Shown here in pieces: positions 24,215 through 32,059 of a DNA stretch of 32,059 bases (within the stretch, counting starts at the first letter, position 1; the number at the start of each line of letters is the position of its first letter). Below the pieces are notes generated by a model. The model was not told the origin of the DNA, made no database searches, and was given only the letters and a program-made list of their open reading frames with translations. Position numbers and translations under genes: made by a program. Source of the stretch: Megalodesulfovibrio gigas DSM 1382 = ATCC 19364 (lineage in GTDB: Bacteria > Desulfobacterota > Desulfovibrionia > Desulfovibrionales > Desulfovibrionaceae); NCBI RefSeq assembly GCF_000468495.1, contig NC_022444.1, forward strand, positions 2,944,800 to 2,976,858, given 5' to 3'.

Positions 24215-24556
24215 CTAAAAAACGAGGCCCGCTTCTCGGGCGCCGTCGGCCAGGGCCTTGACCCGGCCATGGTACAGATAGCCATTGCGGTCGAAGACCA
24301 CATGTTCGATGCCCAGTTCTTTGGCCTTGCGAGCCACATCGCGACCCACTTCCGTCGCCACATCCTTGGTCAGGGTGGTGACTTTGATGGAAGAGGCAGC
24401 AGCGATGGTTTTGCCGGCAAGGTCGTCCACCAACTGGGCATAGATGCTTTTGTTGGAACGAAAGACAACCAGGCGGGGACGCTCGGGGGTGCCGTTGATT
24501 TTTTTGCGGATGCGCATCTTGCGCTTGAGCCGCATCTTGTTTTTGTCCATGCTCAT
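24215..24556 (-). CDS. rplR: 50S ribosomal protein L18
   Basis: 113 residues. L18 brings 5S rRNA into the large subunit with L5. It starts [20 protein letters not shown] and has the core [55 protein letters not shown] and [20 protein letters not shown], ending GLVF as usual. AGGTG lies 5 bases before the ATG; an inner ATG at 24550 would also serve. rplF ends 8 bases upstream. Confidence 0.97.
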   Translation of the reverse strand: MSMDKNKMRLKRKMRIRKKINGTPERPRLVVFRSNKSIYAQLVDDLAGKTIAAASSIKVTTLTKDVATEVGRDVARKAKELGIEHVVFDRNGYLYHGRVKALADGAREAGLVF

Positions 24557-24564
24557 GGCTGCAC

Positions 24565-25104
24565 CTATTTCTTGCCGCCGGATTTGCCGGCCTTGCGACG
24601 GATGATTTCACCCGAGTATTTGACGCCTTTGCCCTTGTAAGGCTCGGGCGGACGGATGCGGCGGATGGTGGCGGCAAATTCGCCCACCGCCTGCTTATCC
24701 ACGCCGGAGAGGGTCAGCTTGTTACCTTCGGCCTTGGCTTCAATGCCCTTGGGCAAATCCAGCAGCACAGGATGGGAGAATCCCAACGCGAGTTCCACAG
24801 CCTGGCCTTTCACGGCCACTTTGTAGCCCACGCCGATGACTTCCAGGGTCTTGGAAAACCCATCCTTGACGCCGAGAATGCAGTTGGCCAGCAGCGTGCG
24901 ACGCAGGCCATGCTGGGCGCGCGCCAGGCGCGAATCGTCCGTACGGGTGACCATCACATTGCCGCCATCCACGGTGTATGCCACCGCAGGATGCACGGGC
25001 GTGGAGATGGTTCCCTTGGGGCCCTTGACGTCCACCGTCTTGGAGCCCACCGTCACTTCCACCCCGCCAGGGATGGGAATGGGGAGTTTGCCGATGCGGG
25101 ACAT
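24565..25104 (-). CDS. rplF: 50S ribosomal protein L6
   Basis: 179 residues from the ATG at 25104, with AGGAGA 7 bases upstream; the open frame extends to 25251 but those 49 residues overlap rpsH and are not L6. The start [20 protein letters not shown] and the ends [20 protein letters not shown] and GKSGGKK are typical. It has the two repeated alpha-beta domains of L6, which lies next to the sarcin-ricin loop where elongation factors bind. rpsH ends 10 bases upstream. Confidence 0.98.
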   Translation of the reverse strand: MSRIGKLPIPIPGGVEVTVGSKTVDVKGPKGTISTPVHPAVAYTVDGGNVMVTRTDDSRLARAQHGLRRTLLANCILGVKDGFSKTLEVIGVGYKVAVKGQAVELALGFSHPVLLDLPKGIEAKAEGNKLTLSGVDKQAVGEFAATIRRIRPPEPYKGKGVKYSGEIIRRKAGKSGGKK

Positions 25105-25114
25105 GTGCGTTCTC

Positions 25115-25498
25115 CTACCAGACTTCGCAGAGCAGTTCGCCGCCCAGGTGCTGAGACCGTGCGACGTCGCCAGCGAGCAAGCCCTTGTTGGTGGACAGGA
25201 TGCAGATGCCGAGGCCGTTCTGCACACGGGGGATCTCGGCCGCAGCCACATACACGCGACGACCCGGCGTGGAGACGCGCTTGAGGCCCGCCACCACGGG
25301 CTTGCCGCGGTGATATTTGAGAGTCACCCGCAGGGCATTGCCCTCCACGGCGAACTCGTCGATGTAGCCCTCGTCCTTGAGGATGGCCGCCACGGCCACC
25401 TTGATCTTGGAGTGAGGGATGAGCACATCCTTATGCAAGGCCTTGAAGGCATTGCGGATGCGCGTCAGCATGTCGGAAATGGGATCAGAAATGTTCAT
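25115..25498 (-). CDS. rpsH: 30S ribosomal protein S8
   Basis: 127 residues. S8 binds the central domain of 16S rRNA and in E. coli represses the spc operon by binding near rplE. It reads MNISDPISDMLTRIRNAFKA, VLIPHSKIKVAVAAILKDEG, and the C-terminal domain with VSTPGRRVYVAAAEIPRVQN and GLGICILSTNKGLL, followed by AGDVARSQHLGGELLCEVW. No S8-like binding hairpin near rplE was identified. rpsN ends 24 bases upstream. Confidence 0.98.
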   Translation of the reverse strand: MNISDPISDMLTRIRNAFKALHKDVLIPHSKIKVAVAAILKDEGYIDEFAVEGNALRVTLKYHRGKPVVAGLKRVSTPGRRVYVAAAEIPRVQNGLGICILSTNKGLLAGDVARSQHLGGELLCEVW

Positions 25499-25522
25499 GG
25501 CGCGTTCCTTGCGAACACCAGG

Positions 25523-25708
25523 CTACCAGCTGGACTTGCGAACCCCGGGCAGCTCGCCAGCCAGGGCCATGTTGCGGAAGCAGATGCGGCAGATGCCGAA
25601 GCGGCGCAAAAACGCACGCGGGCGGCCGCAAATGGGGCAGCGGTTGTAGCCCCGGGACGAGAACTTGGGCTTGCGCCTGGCCTTGACTTCGAGTGACGTG
25701 CGAGACAC
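25523..25708 (-). CDS. rpsN: 30S ribosomal protein S14, zinc-binding short form (type Z)
   Basis: 61 residues, the short zinc form with Cys24, Cys27, Cys40 and Cys43 (CPIC and CRIC) and the segment [18 protein letters not shown]. The 101-residue zinc-free form of E. coli lacks these. It begins [20 protein letters not shown] and ends PGVRKSSW. S14 sits in the head of the 30S subunit. rplE ends 30 bases upstream and rpsH follows after 24. Confidence 0.98.
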   Translation of the reverse strand: MSRTSLEVKARRKPKFSSRGYNRCPICGRPRAFLRRFGICRICFRNMALAGELPGVRKSSW

Positions 25709-25738
25709 GGGGAACTCTCCTTGCTTCTCTTGAGGGCC

Positions 25739-26284
25739 TTACTTCTTGAAGGGCATGCCCAAGAGGTCCAAAAGGACCTTGCCTTCCTTGTCGGAGGAGG
25801 CAGTGGTGACAATGGTGATGTTCATGCCTTTGACACCCTCCACCCGATCGATTTCGATTTCCGGGAAGATGGTGTGTTCTTTGATGCCCATGGTGAAGTT
25901 GCCGCGCCCATCGAAGCCACGGTCGTTCACGCCCCGGAAGTCGCGCACGCGCGGCAGGGCAAAATTCATGAGCTTGTCCAGAAAATCCCACATCCGGGCA
26001 CCGCGAAGGGTCACGCGGCAACCGATGGCCATGCCCTCACGCAGCTTGAAAGCAGCGATGGACTTTTTGGCCCGGGTGACCACAGCCTTCTGGCTGGCGA
26101 TGCGGGACAGCTCGGCGGCAGCATCGTCGATGAGTTTATGGTTCGAGGCGCCTTCGCCAAGGCCCATATTCACAGACACTTTCTCCAGCCGCGGGATCTG
26201 CATGGAAGAGGAGTAGCCGAACTCCTTGAGGAGTGCGGGAGCCACCTTTTCATGATACAGCTTTTCCAAATGACACTGGGCCAT
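25739..26284 (-). CDS. rplE: 50S ribosomal protein L5
   Basis: 181 residues. L5 binds 5S rRNA and the P-site tRNA elbow. It shows [59 protein letters not shown], and the C-terminal [20 protein letters not shown] with [19 protein letters not shown]. It is spaced 3 bases from rplX and 30 from rpsN. Length and order are normal for L5. Confidence 0.98.
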   Translation of the reverse strand: MAQCHLEKLYHEKVAPALLKEFGYSSSMQIPRLEKVSVNMGLGEGASNHKLIDDAAAELSRIASQKAVVTRAKKSIAAFKLREGMAIGCRVTLRGARMWDFLDKLMNFALPRVRDFRGVNDRGFDGRGNFTMGIKEHTIFPEIEIDRVEGVKGMNITIVTTASSDKEGKVLLDLLGMPFKK

Positions 26285-26287
26285 GAC

Positions 26288-26614
26288 CTACTCCATCACT
26301 TCGTTGCACTTCTTGCAGAAGCGCACCTTTTTGCCGTCTTCCATGAGCTTGTAGCCCACGCGCGTGGGTTTGGTGCACGCGGGGCACATCAGCTGCACGT
26401 TGGAGATGTCCAGGGGCGCTTCCTTTTCAAGGATCCCGCCGGCCTGCTGCCGGTAGGGGTTGCCCTTGGTGTGGCGGCGCACCATGTTCACCTTTTCCAC
26501 CAGCACGGCATCCTTTTTGCGGATGATACGCAAGATTTTGCCGATCTTGCCTTTGTCCTTGCCGGTGATGACCATCACCTTGTCTTCTTTTTTGATGCGG
26601 CACTTGGCGAGCAT
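26288..26614 (-). CDS. rplX: 50S ribosomal protein L24, with C-terminal zinc-ribbon Cys pairs
   Basis: 108 residues. The KOW domain (about 8-45) reads [20 protein letters not shown]. The C-terminal part holds Cys77, Cys80, Cys100 and Cys103 (CPAC and CKKC), forming a likely zinc ribbon seen in some bacterial L24 proteins but absent in the E. coli protein. L24 nucleates early 50S assembly near the tunnel exit. rplN lies 9 bases upstream and rplE 3 bases downstream. Confidence 0.97.
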   Translation of the reverse strand: MLAKCRIKKEDKVMVITGKDKGKIGKILRIIRKKDAVLVEKVNMVRRHTKGNPYRQQAGGILEKEAPLDISNVQLMCPACTKPTRVGYKLMEDGKKVRFCKKCNEVME

Positions 26615-26623
26615 GGCGGACTC

Positions 26624-26992
26624 CTACAGCACTTCCGGGGCCAAGGATACAATTTTCATGAAGTTCTTGGCCCTGAGCTCGCGCGCCACAGGCCCGAAGA
26701 TGCGGGTGCCCACGGGTTCGAGCTGGTTGTTCAAGAGCACCGCAGAGTTGGTGTCGAAACGGATGTAAGACCCGTCAGTGCGGCGCACTTCTTTCTTGGT
26801 GCGCACCACCACAGCCTTCATCACATCGCCTTTCTTCACCTTGGCATGCGGCATGGCGTCTTTGACCGATACGACAATGATGTCGCCCACGGAGGCGTAC
26901 CGACGTCCGGCCCCGCCCAGCACCTTGATGCAGGCCACGCGCTTGGCGCCGGAATTGTCGGCGACATCGAGATTGGATTGAATCTGGATCAT
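26624..26992 (-). CDS. rplN: 50S ribosomal protein L14
   Basis: 122 residues, the standard length. L14 lies at the subunit interface, touching 16S helix 14, and is the docking site of the silencing factor RsfS. It begins [20 protein letters not shown] and includes [40 protein letters not shown] and [20 protein letters not shown], ending [13 protein letters not shown]. rpsQ ends 10 bases upstream. Confidence 0.98.
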   Translation of the reverse strand: MIQIQSNLDVADNSGAKRVACIKVLGGAGRRYASVGDIIVVSVKDAMPHAKVKKGDVMKAVVVRTKKEVRRTDGSYIRFDTNSAVLLNNQLEPVGTRIFGPVARELRAKNFMKIVSLAPEVL

Positions 26993-27002
26993 AGCGCGTT
27001 CC

Positions 27003-27278
27003 CTACACTGCCTTTTCGAGGACTTTCACCAGGCTCCAGCGTTTGCGCGCAGAGAGGGGACGTGATTCCACAATCTGCACCTTGTCGCCGATCTGGCATT
27101 CATTGTTGGCATCGTGCGCCATGAACTTCTTCCGGCGGCTGATGTACTTCTTGTACAAAGGATGCATCACCAGGGTGTTAACCTGCACAACAATGGTCTT
27201 GTCGCACTTGTCGCTCACCACATTGCCGACGAGCATCCGCTTGTTGCCTTGCTTCTCGGTCTGCGCCACGTCGCTCAT
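27003..27278 (-). CDS. rpsQ: 30S ribosomal protein S17
   Basis: 91 residues. S17 is an OB-fold protein of the 30S body needed early in assembly. The core is [40 protein letters not shown] and [20 protein letters not shown], after a short N-terminal lead ([15 protein letters not shown]). GGAG in the last codon of rpmC, with its TAA, sits 7 bases before the ATG, so translation is likely coupled to rpmC. Confidence 0.97.
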   Translation of the reverse strand: MSDVAQTEKQGNKRMLVGNVVSDKCDKTIVVQVNTLVMHPLYKKYISRRKKFMAHDANNECQIGDKVQIVESRPLSARKRWSLVKVLEKAV

Positions 27279-27282
27279 GGCC

Positions 27283-27474
27283 TTACTCCTTGCCCTTTTC
27301 CTTCAGCAGGGTGAAAATACGGGCGATAGTCTTTTTCACCTGGGGGAGGCGGGCGGTATTTTCCAACTGGGCCGTGGCATGCTGGAAGCGCAGATTGAAC
27401 AACTCTTCGCGAAAGCCAGCCAGCTTTCCTTGCAAATCCTCGACGGACAGACCGCGCAGTTCCTTGACATCCAT
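27283..27474 (-). CDS. rpmC: 50S ribosomal protein L29
   Basis: 63 residues from the ATG at 27474, with AGGAGG 6 bases upstream; the frame opens to 27543 but that part overlaps rplP. It has the two-helix L29 form: [20 protein letters not shown] then [20 protein letters not shown], the NLRFQ...L(E/D)N(T/P) signature. L29 lies at the tunnel exit and helps bind trigger factor and SRP. Confidence 0.97.
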   Translation of the reverse strand: MDVKELRGLSVEDLQGKLAGFREELFNLRFQHATAQLENTARLPQVKKTIARIFTLLKEKGKE

Positions 27475-27484
27475 GATCGTCCTC

Positions 27485-27901
27485 CTAGACCGCTTCTTCG
27501 CGGACGACGATGGTGGTCTTGATGGGCAGCTTGTGCGCTGCACGGGTCAGCGCCGCCTTGGCCAGCTCCAGATCCACACCCTTGATTTCATACAACACTT
27601 TGCCAGGCTTCACCGGCGCGCACCAGCCGACAGGCGCGCCTTTCCCGGAGCCTTGCCGGGTTTCCGCGGGCTTGGCCGTCACCGGCTTGTCCGGGAAGAC
27701 GCGGATCCAGACCTTGCCGCCGCGCTTGATGTGGCGCATCATGGCCACACGAGCTGCTTCGATCTGCTGGTTGGAGAGCTTCCCGTGCTCCAGGGCCTTC
27801 AGGCCGATGTCGCCGAACGCCACGGAATTGCCGCGAAGAGCCATGCCGCGCAGCCGGCCTTTCTGCATCTTGCGGAATTTGACGCGTTTTGGGGAAAGCA
27901 T
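27485..27901 (-). CDS. rplP: 50S ribosomal protein L16
   Basis: 138 residues. L16 supports the A-site and tRNA accommodation. It begins [20 protein letters not shown] and shows [40 protein letters not shown] and [20 protein letters not shown]. The conserved Arg of the family, a 3-hydroxylation target in E. coli, lies in MALRGN-type context here. The ATG shares one base with the rpsC stop (TAATG), so reinitiation is likely. Confidence 0.98.
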   Translation of the reverse strand: MLSPKRVKFRKMQKGRLRGMALRGNSVAFGDIGLKALEHGKLSNQQIEAARVAMMRHIKRGGKVWIRVFPDKPVTAKPAETRQGSGKGAPVGWCAPVKPGKVLYEIKGVDLELAKAALTRAAHKLPIKTTIVVREEAV

Positions 27902-28542
27902 TACTGCACCGCCTCTTGGTCAAGGATCTCACCTTTGTAGATCCACACTTTCACACCGATGACGCCATACGTGGTGTTGGCGCGTGCCACGCCGAAATCC
28001 AGATCCGCACGCAGAGTGTGCAGGGGCACGCGACCTTCACGGTACCATTCGCGGCGGGCAATTTCCGCACCGGCCAGACGACCGGAACAGGCCACACGAA
28101 TGCCTTCGGCGCCAAACTTGCGAGCCAGGGACAGTGTCCGCTTCATGGCCCGGCGGAATGCCACACGGCGTTCCAGCTGCAGGGCAATGTTCTCGGCCAC
28201 CAGCTGGGCATCGATTTCAGGGCGACGGATTTCGTTCACCTCAATGGCGAACTCGTGCCCGAATTTCCGCTTCAGATCGCCGCGCAGCTTTTCAATTTCC
28301 ACACCCTTGCGGCCGATGACAATGCCGGGCCGGGCAGTATGGATGATGATGCGAATCTTCCCGCCTGCGCGTTCGATTTCAATCTTGGCCACTCCAGCAT
28401 GATAGAGCAGCTTTTTCACGAACTTGCGGATCTGATGATCCTCGTACACGAAGGCAGGGTATTCCTTCTTGCTATACCAGCGCGACAACCAGTTCTTGTT
28501 GTAGCCGAGCCGGAACCCGTATGGATGGACTTTCTGACCCAC
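27901..28542 (-). CDS. rpsC: 30S ribosomal protein S3
   Basis: 213 residues. S3 lines the mRNA entry channel and has helicase activity with S4 and S5. It begins [20 protein letters not shown]; the KH domain (about 38-107) shows [20 protein letters not shown] and [20 protein letters not shown]. The C-terminal domain has [20 protein letters not shown] and [20 protein letters not shown]. rplV ends 15 bases upstream and the stop shares a base with rplP. Confidence 0.98.
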   Translation of the reverse strand: MGQKVHPYGFRLGYNKNWLSRWYSKKEYPAFVYEDHQIRKFVKKLLYHAGVAKIEIERAGGKIRIIIHTARPGIVIGRKGVEIEKLRGDLKRKFGHEFAIEVNEIRRPEIDAQLVAENIALQLERRVAFRRAMKRTLSLARKFGAEGIRVACSGRLAGAEIARREWYREGRVPLHTLRADLDFGVARANTTYGVIGVKVWIYKGEILDQEAVQ

Positions 28543-28557
28543 GGCCGTCTCCTCGCC

Positions 28558-28893
28558 TTATTCCTGTTCCGCTACAATCACAGTGATGTGGCTGGAGCGC
28601 TTCAGAATTTTGTTCACGCGACCCATGGAGCGGGTGAGATGCCGCTTCCAGGAAGAACCTTGGTCCACGATAATTTGTTTCACCACCAGCGAGTCCACAT
28701 CCACCCCGGGAAGCTGCTCGGCGTTGGCCACGGCGGAAGAGACCACCTTGGTCAGCATTTCCGCTGCCTTCTTGGGGGTGAACTTAAGGATGTTCAACGC
28801 ATCCTCGACCGGTCGCCCCTGGATGTTGCGAGCCACCAGCCGCACCTTGCGGGGGCCGATGCGCATATGTTTTGCGGTCGCTTTGACTTCCAT
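28558..28893 (-). CDS. rplV: 50S ribosomal protein L22
   Basis: 111 residues. L22 reaches into the peptide exit tunnel with a long beta-hairpin and touches all 23S domains. It begins MEVKATAKHMRIGPRKVRLV and has RNIQGRPVEDALNILKFTPK, KAAEMLTKVVSSAVANAEQL and the hairpin WKRHLTRSMGRVNKILKRSS, ending HITVIVAEQE. The hairpin where macrolide-resistance deletions occur looks intact. rpsS ends 30 bases upstream. Confidence 0.97.
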   Translation of the reverse strand: MEVKATAKHMRIGPRKVRLVARNIQGRPVEDALNILKFTPKKAAEMLTKVVSSAVANAEQLPGVDVDSLVVKQIIVDQGSSWKRHLTRSMGRVNKILKRSSHITVIVAEQE

Positions 28894-28923
28894 GATCCCT
28901 GCTCCCAGGCGCCAGGCGCCCTG

Positions 28924-29208
28924 CTACTTCTTGCCGGCCTTGGCCTTTTTGTCGGAGGCGTGGCCGTGGTAGGTTCGCGTGGGGGAAAATTCGCCCAGCT
29001 TGTGCCCAACCATGTTCTCGGTCACAAAGACCGGGATGAATTTGCGGCCGTTGTGCACCGCAAACGTGAGCCCAACCATTTCAGGCACGATGGTGGAACG
29101 GCGCGACCAGGTCTTGATGACGCGGCGATCGCCGGATTCGTTGGCCCGATCCACCTTGGCGACCAGGTGGTTGTCCACAAAGGGACCTTTGCTCAGTGAC
29201 CGAGGCAT
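28924..29208 (-). CDS. rpsS: 30S ribosomal protein S19
   Basis: 94 residues from the ATG at 29208, preceded by GGAGG 5 bases upstream; the TTG at 29220 that opens the frame overlaps this site. It begins [20 protein letters not shown] and includes [40 protein letters not shown] and [21 protein letters not shown]19 forms a complex with S13 in the 30S head. rplB ends 33 bases upstream. Confidence 0.98.
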   Translation of the reverse strand: MPRSLSKGPFVDNHLVAKVDRANESGDRRVIKTWSRRSTIVPEMVGLTFAVHNGRKFIPVFVTENMVGHKLGEFSPTRTYHGHASDKKAKAGKK

Positions 29209-29241
29209 GCGCTCCTCCAATACCTTCTCGACTAAAAATGA

Positions 29242-30072
29242 TTACTTCGCGCGACGATGTTTGACGATGAGCTTGGAAGACGCCTTCTTCTTGTCGCGAG
29301 TCTTGTAGCCCTTGGTCGGCTTGCCCCATGGCGTGCAGGGGTGACGGCCGCCCGAGCTGCGACCTTCGCCGCCGCCCATGGGGTGGTCCACCGGGTTCAT
29401 GGCCACGCCGCGCACTTTGGGACGCTGCCCCAGCCAACGATTGCGGCCAGCCTTACCCAGGGAGATGTTCTCGTGGTCAAGATTGCCCACCTGCCCCACA
29501 GTGGCCAGGCCATGCGCAAGCACCTTGCGAACTTCGCCGGAGGGCAGCCGCAGCAGGGCGTACTTGCCTTCCTTGGCCACCAGCTGGGCATACGTACCAG
29601 CTGCGCGGCAGAACTGACCGCCCTTGCCAGGGTGCAGCTCCACGTTGTGGATGACGGTGCCCACAGGAATTTTCTGCATGGGCAAGGCGTTGCCGGGCTT
29701 GATGTCCGCGGTTTCGCCAGCCGTCACCGTGTCGCCCTGCTTGAGGCCCAACGGCGCGAGGATGTAACGCTTCTCGCCGTCGGCGTAGTGCAGCAGGGCA
29801 ATGCGGGCGCTGCGGTTAGGATCGTATTCGATGTGCGCCACCTTGGCGGGCACGTCGAACTTGGCGCGCTTGAAATCGACGATGCGGTACAAGCGTTTGT
29901 GGCCCCCACCGCGACGACGGGCAGTGATGCGACCATTGTTGTTACGGCCGGCTTTCTCAGTAAGCCCTTCCGTCAACGATTTCTCAGGACCCTGCCGGGT
30001 AATTTCGGCAAAGTCGGAAATCGTCTGGAAACGCCGGCCGGCGGAAGTGGGCTTCAAGGTACGGATAGCCAT
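29242..30072 (-). CDS. rplB: 50S ribosomal protein L2
   Basis: 276 residues. L2 supports the peptidyl transferase centre and subunit joining. It begins [20 protein letters not shown] and has the SH3-like barrel with [20 protein letters not shown] and [20 protein letters not shown] (no longer than the family norm). The C-terminal part holds [20 protein letters not shown], in which the conserved peptidyl-transferase-linked His (DHPMGGGEG) is kept, then [20 protein letters not shown]. rplW ends 2 bases upstream. Confidence 0.98.
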   Translation of the reverse strand: MAIRTLKPTSAGRRFQTISDFAEITRQGPEKSLTEGLTEKAGRNNNGRITARRRGGGHKRLYRIVDFKRAKFDVPAKVAHIEYDPNRSARIALLHYADGEKRYILAPLGLKQGDTVTAGETADIKPGNALPMQKIPVGTVIHNVELHPGKGGQFCRAAGTYAQLVAKEGKYALLRLPSGEVRKVLAHGLATVGQVGNLDHENISLGKAGRNRWLGQRPKVRGVAMNPVDHPMGGGEGRSSGGRHPCTPWGKPTKGYKTRDKKKASSKLIVKHRRAK

Positions 30073-30074
30073 GA

Positions 30075-30368
30075 CTAGACCCCTTCAAACAGCTCGATTT
30101 TTTCGCCCTCGGCCAGGGTCACATAGGCCTTCTTGAAGCCGGACTCCTTGCCAACCGCGCGACCGAACTTGGTACGGAGACGGGGACGCTGGCGAATCAT
30201 GTTCACGGCCTCGACCTTGACTTTGAAGGCCTCTTCCACTGCCTTCCTGACCTCGATCTTGTTGGCCTTGGGATGGACAAAGAAGATCACCTGATTGGCG
30301 CTCTCCTTGGCCAGCGTGGCCTTTTCTGAGATCAAAGGCTTGAGCAGAATCTGCGTATAATTCATCAC
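30075..30368 (-). CDS. rplW: 50S ribosomal protein L23
   Basis: 97 residues. L23 is the main docking site for trigger factor and SRP at the tunnel exit. It begins [20 protein letters not shown] and shows [20 protein letters not shown] with [20 protein letters not shown], ending [18 protein letters not shown]. It is spaced 64 bases from rplD, where there is a GC-rich hairpin, and 2 bases from rplB. Confidence 0.98.
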   Translation of the reverse strand: MMNYTQILLKPLISEKATLAKESANQVIFFVHPKANKIEVRKAVEEAFKVKVEAVNMIRQRPRLRTKFGRAVGKESGFKKAYVTLAEGEKIELFEGV

Positions 30369-30387
30369 AACGTCCCTCGTATTCCTG

Positions 30388-30412
30388 CGCGGCGGTCAGT
30401 ATCAGCGCCGCG
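30388..30412 (-). other. GC-rich hairpin between rplD and rplW
   Basis: CGCGGCG (30388-30394) and CGCCGCG (30406-30412) pair over 7 bases around an 11-base loop, in the 64-base gap between the rplD stop and the rplW ATG. This is the largest gap in the S10 part of the cluster. No U-run follows. It may be an RNA-processing or stability site; a role is not shown. Confidence 0.4.
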
Positions 30413-30432
30413 TTACGTTCTCCGAATCCAGG

Positions 30433-31071
30433 TTACTCGCCCTGCCCCTCAGCCAGGAATCGCGATTCCACCAGGGAAACTGCGTCCTGCAGCAGCACCA
30501 GCTGCGGATGGACAAGGATGTCGCGAACATTCAGCCGTTCCTGGGTCACCACAGTAACCCCTGGAATATTGCGTGCCGAAAGAGCGAGATTGTTATCTTC
30601 TTTGCCCAAAACAATCAAGCATTTTTTCAGTTCCAGGGTTCCCAGGATCTGAGAAAAGTTTTTGGTTCTGATTTCAGGCAGGTCGATGGTGTTCAGCACC
30701 AGCAGGCTTTCGTCCTTCAGGCGGGCGGACAAGGCCATGCGCATGGCCAGGCCGCGCACTTTCTTGTTCACCTTGAAGTCGTACTTGCGAGGCTGGGGGC
30801 CGTGCACCACCGCACCGTGCCGCCATACCGGGGACCGGTTGGAGCCGCAACGGGCCCGCCCGGTGCCCTTCTGCCGCCAGGGCTTCTTGCCACCGCCGGA
30901 AACAAAGCTCCGGGTCTTGGTGGCATGCGTGCCGGCACGCTTGGCAGCCATCTGTGCCCGCACCACGAGATGCAGGATCTCGGGGCGCACTTCCACTTCA
31001 AAGACCTCAGGTGCCAGCGTCACTTCGCCCACGGGCGCCTTGGTCTGATCGTACACTTTCACTACAGCCAT
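30433..31071 (-). CDS. rplD: 50S ribosomal protein L4
   Basis: 212 residues. L4 reaches into the exit tunnel and in E. coli also represses the S10 operon; the leader that would mediate this lies outside the window. It shows LVVRAQMAAKRAGTHATKTR, VSGGGKKPWRQKGTGRARCG and NRSPVWRHGAVVHGPQPRKY, the tunnel loop, then NKKVRGLAMRMALSARLKDE. The C-terminus is VHPQLVLLQDAVSLVESRFL plus a short tail. rplC ends 11 bases upstream. Confidence 0.98.
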   Translation of the reverse strand: MAVVKVYDQTKAPVGEVTLAPEVFEVEVRPEILHLVVRAQMAAKRAGTHATKTRSFVSGGGKKPWRQKGTGRARCGSNRSPVWRHGAVVHGPQPRKYDFKVNKKVRGLAMRMALSARLKDESLLVLNTIDLPEIRTKNFSQILGTLELKKCLIVLGKEDNNLALSARNIPGVTVVTQERLNVRDILVHPQLVLLQDAVSLVESRFLAEGQGE

Positions 31072-31082
31072 GACGCGCCTCC

Positions 31083-31709
31083 CTACTTGAGCTTGCGGAC
31101 CATGACGATCCCGTTGCGGGGACCGGGCACAGCGCCGCGGATGACGATGACATTGTCTTCAGGGCGCACGTCTACCACTTCAAGATGCATCATGGTTACC
31201 GTACGGTTGCCCATGTGGCCGGCCATCTTCTTGTTCTTGAAGATCTTGCCGGGACGGGTACGGTAGCCGATGGAGCCGCCGGAGCGGTGCACCTTTTCGT
31301 GACCGTGGGAGTCCGGCGCGCCGGCGAAGTTCCAGCGCTTCATCACGCCCTGGAAGCCCTTGCCTTTGCTGGTGCCGGTCACTTTTACTTTCTCGCCGGG
31401 GAAGAAAAGTTCCACGGTGAGGTCTTGCCCGAGTTCGTAGTCGCTCACATCGTCCACGCGCAGTTCACGCAGATGGCGGTACAGGCCCTTGTCGGCCTTG
31501 GCCAAGTGACCGCGCTCCGCCCTGGAGAGCTTGCGCTCCTCCACCGTGTCGAACCCGATCTGCAGGGCGGCGTAGCCGTCCTTGTCCTGGTTCTTGATCT
31601 GAGTGATCGGACACGGGCCTGCAGCCAGCACGGTGCAGGGCACAGCAGTGCCGTCGGAGTTGTAGATGCGGGTCATGCCGAGCTTGCGACCCAAAATGCC
31701 GATGGACAT
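31083..31709 (-). CDS. rplC: 50S ribosomal protein L3
   Basis: 208 residues from the ATG at 31709, with AGGAGA 7 bases upstream; the frame is open to 31922, but that stretch overlaps rpsJ and is not L3. It begins [20 protein letters not shown] and has [40 protein letters not shown] and [20 protein letters not shown], the loop that approaches the peptidyl transferase centre. rpsJ ends 10 bases upstream. Confidence 0.98.
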   Translation of the reverse strand: MSIGILGRKLGMTRIYNSDGTAVPCTVLAAGPCPITQIKNQDKDGYAALQIGFDTVEERKLSRAERGHLAKADKGLYRHLRELRVDDVSDYELGQDLTVELFFPGEKVKVTGTSKGKGFQGVMKRWNFAGAPDSHGHEKVHRSGGSIGYRTRPGKIFKNKKMAGHMGNRTVTMMHLEVVDVRPEDNVIVIRGAVPGPRNGIVMVRKLK

Positions 31710-31719
31710 GGTCGTTCTC

Positions 31720-32037
31720 CTACAGCTTGATCTCGACGTCCACGCCTGCAGGCAAGGAGAGCTTGCCCAGGGCGTCCACGGTCTGCTGCGTGGGCTCCAT
31801 GATATCCAGGAGCCGTTTATGAATGCGCATTTCGAACTGCTCGCGGGACTTCTTATCCACGTGCACAGAGCGCTGGACCGTATATTTGTGGATGTTGGTC
31901 GGCAGGGGCACGGGACCGGCAATGCCGGCGCCCGTGTTGCGTGCCGTATCCACGATCTCGGCCACCGCTTTGTCCAAAATACGGTAGTCGTAGGCCTTCA
32001 ATTTGATGCGGATGCGATCGCTGGAAACAGTGGACAT
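31720..32037 (-). CDS. rpsJ: 30S ribosomal protein S10 (NusE)
   Basis: 105 residues. S10 is part of the 30S head and also binds NusB in antitermination and NusG in transcription-translation coupling. It reads [60 protein letters not shown] and [20 protein letters not shown], ending DVEIKL; the beginning and end match the Desulfovibrio form as I know it. GGAG in the last codons of the upstream gene is 9 bases before the ATG, which suggests read-through translation from that gene. Confidence 0.98.
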   Translation of the reverse strand: MSTVSSDRIRIKLKAYDYRILDKAVAEIVDTARNTGAGIAGPVPLPTNIHKYTVQRSVHVDKKSREQFEMRIHKRLLDIMEPTQQTVDALGKLSLPAGVDVEIKL

Positions 32038-32043
32038 CTCTGG

Positions 32044-32059
32044 TTACTCCATGATCTCA
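32044..32059 (-). CDS. 3' end of an upstream gene, probably an elongation factor
   Basis: Five codons (the last four Glu-Ile-Met-Glu, then TAA at 32046-32044) end 6 bases before the rpsJ ATG. Its final GGAG serves as the rpsJ Shine-Dalgarno site. In related genomes the gene before rpsJ is usually fusA or tuf of the str operon; an acidic end such as EIME would suit EF-Tu. Too little is present to decide. Confidence 0.4.

Overview
The window looks like chromosomal DNA from a GC-rich sulfate-reducing bacterium of the Desulfovibrionales. The reasons are a ribosomal protein cluster of Desulfovibrio type, a selenocysteine-containing SelD next to a LysR regulator, an ispG-proS-xseA-xseB-ispA-dxs gene order, and palindromic intergenic repeats. 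The genus is an inference; no 16S rRNA is present. No phage, insertion sequence, CRISPR array, rRNA or tRNA gene was seen, and no gene-free stretch exceeds about 220 bases.

Layout. (a) 1-3963, minus strand: uvrB, an RCK-domain K+ channel and a glycosyltransferase cut by the window edge, tightly packed. (b) 4070-5717, plus strand: an unrecognised conserved-looking protein and a ten-helix-type acyltransferase. (c) 5718-5918: two inverted-repeat elements between convergent genes. (d) 5919-13428, minus strand: ispG, proS, xseA, xseB, ispA and dxs. This group joins the first (Dxs) and a late (IspG) enzyme of the MEP isoprenoid pathway to the prenyl diphosphate synthase IspA, with prolyl-tRNA synthetase and exonuclease VII between them. 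(e) 13647-15594, plus strand: three small exported proteins, two resembling FlgO and one a lipoprotein. (f) 15660-17648, minus strand: a LysR regulator followed by selD. selD has an in-frame TGA at codon 16 that must be read as selenocysteine, so a plain ORF scan truncates it. (g) 17689-32059, minus strand: a strong terminator and then, upstream, the merged S10-spc-alpha supercluster from rplQ back to rpsJ, with secY, map, rpmJ and rpoA. The last bases hold the 3' end of another gene, probably an elongation factor.

The supercluster is very compact: most gaps are 0-40 bases and several genes overlap by 1, 4 or 11 bases. adk and infA, often found beside secY and map in other bacteria, are absent here. 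Several genes start downstream of the longest open frame (rplC, rpsS, rpmC, rplF, rpmD, secY, ispG, dxs, lysR); the starts given follow the Shine-Dalgarno site and the family N-terminus. Nothing here is certainly a new system. The best leads are the hidden selenoprotein with its regulator, the FlgO-like trio, and a repeat family that overlaps gene 3' ends.
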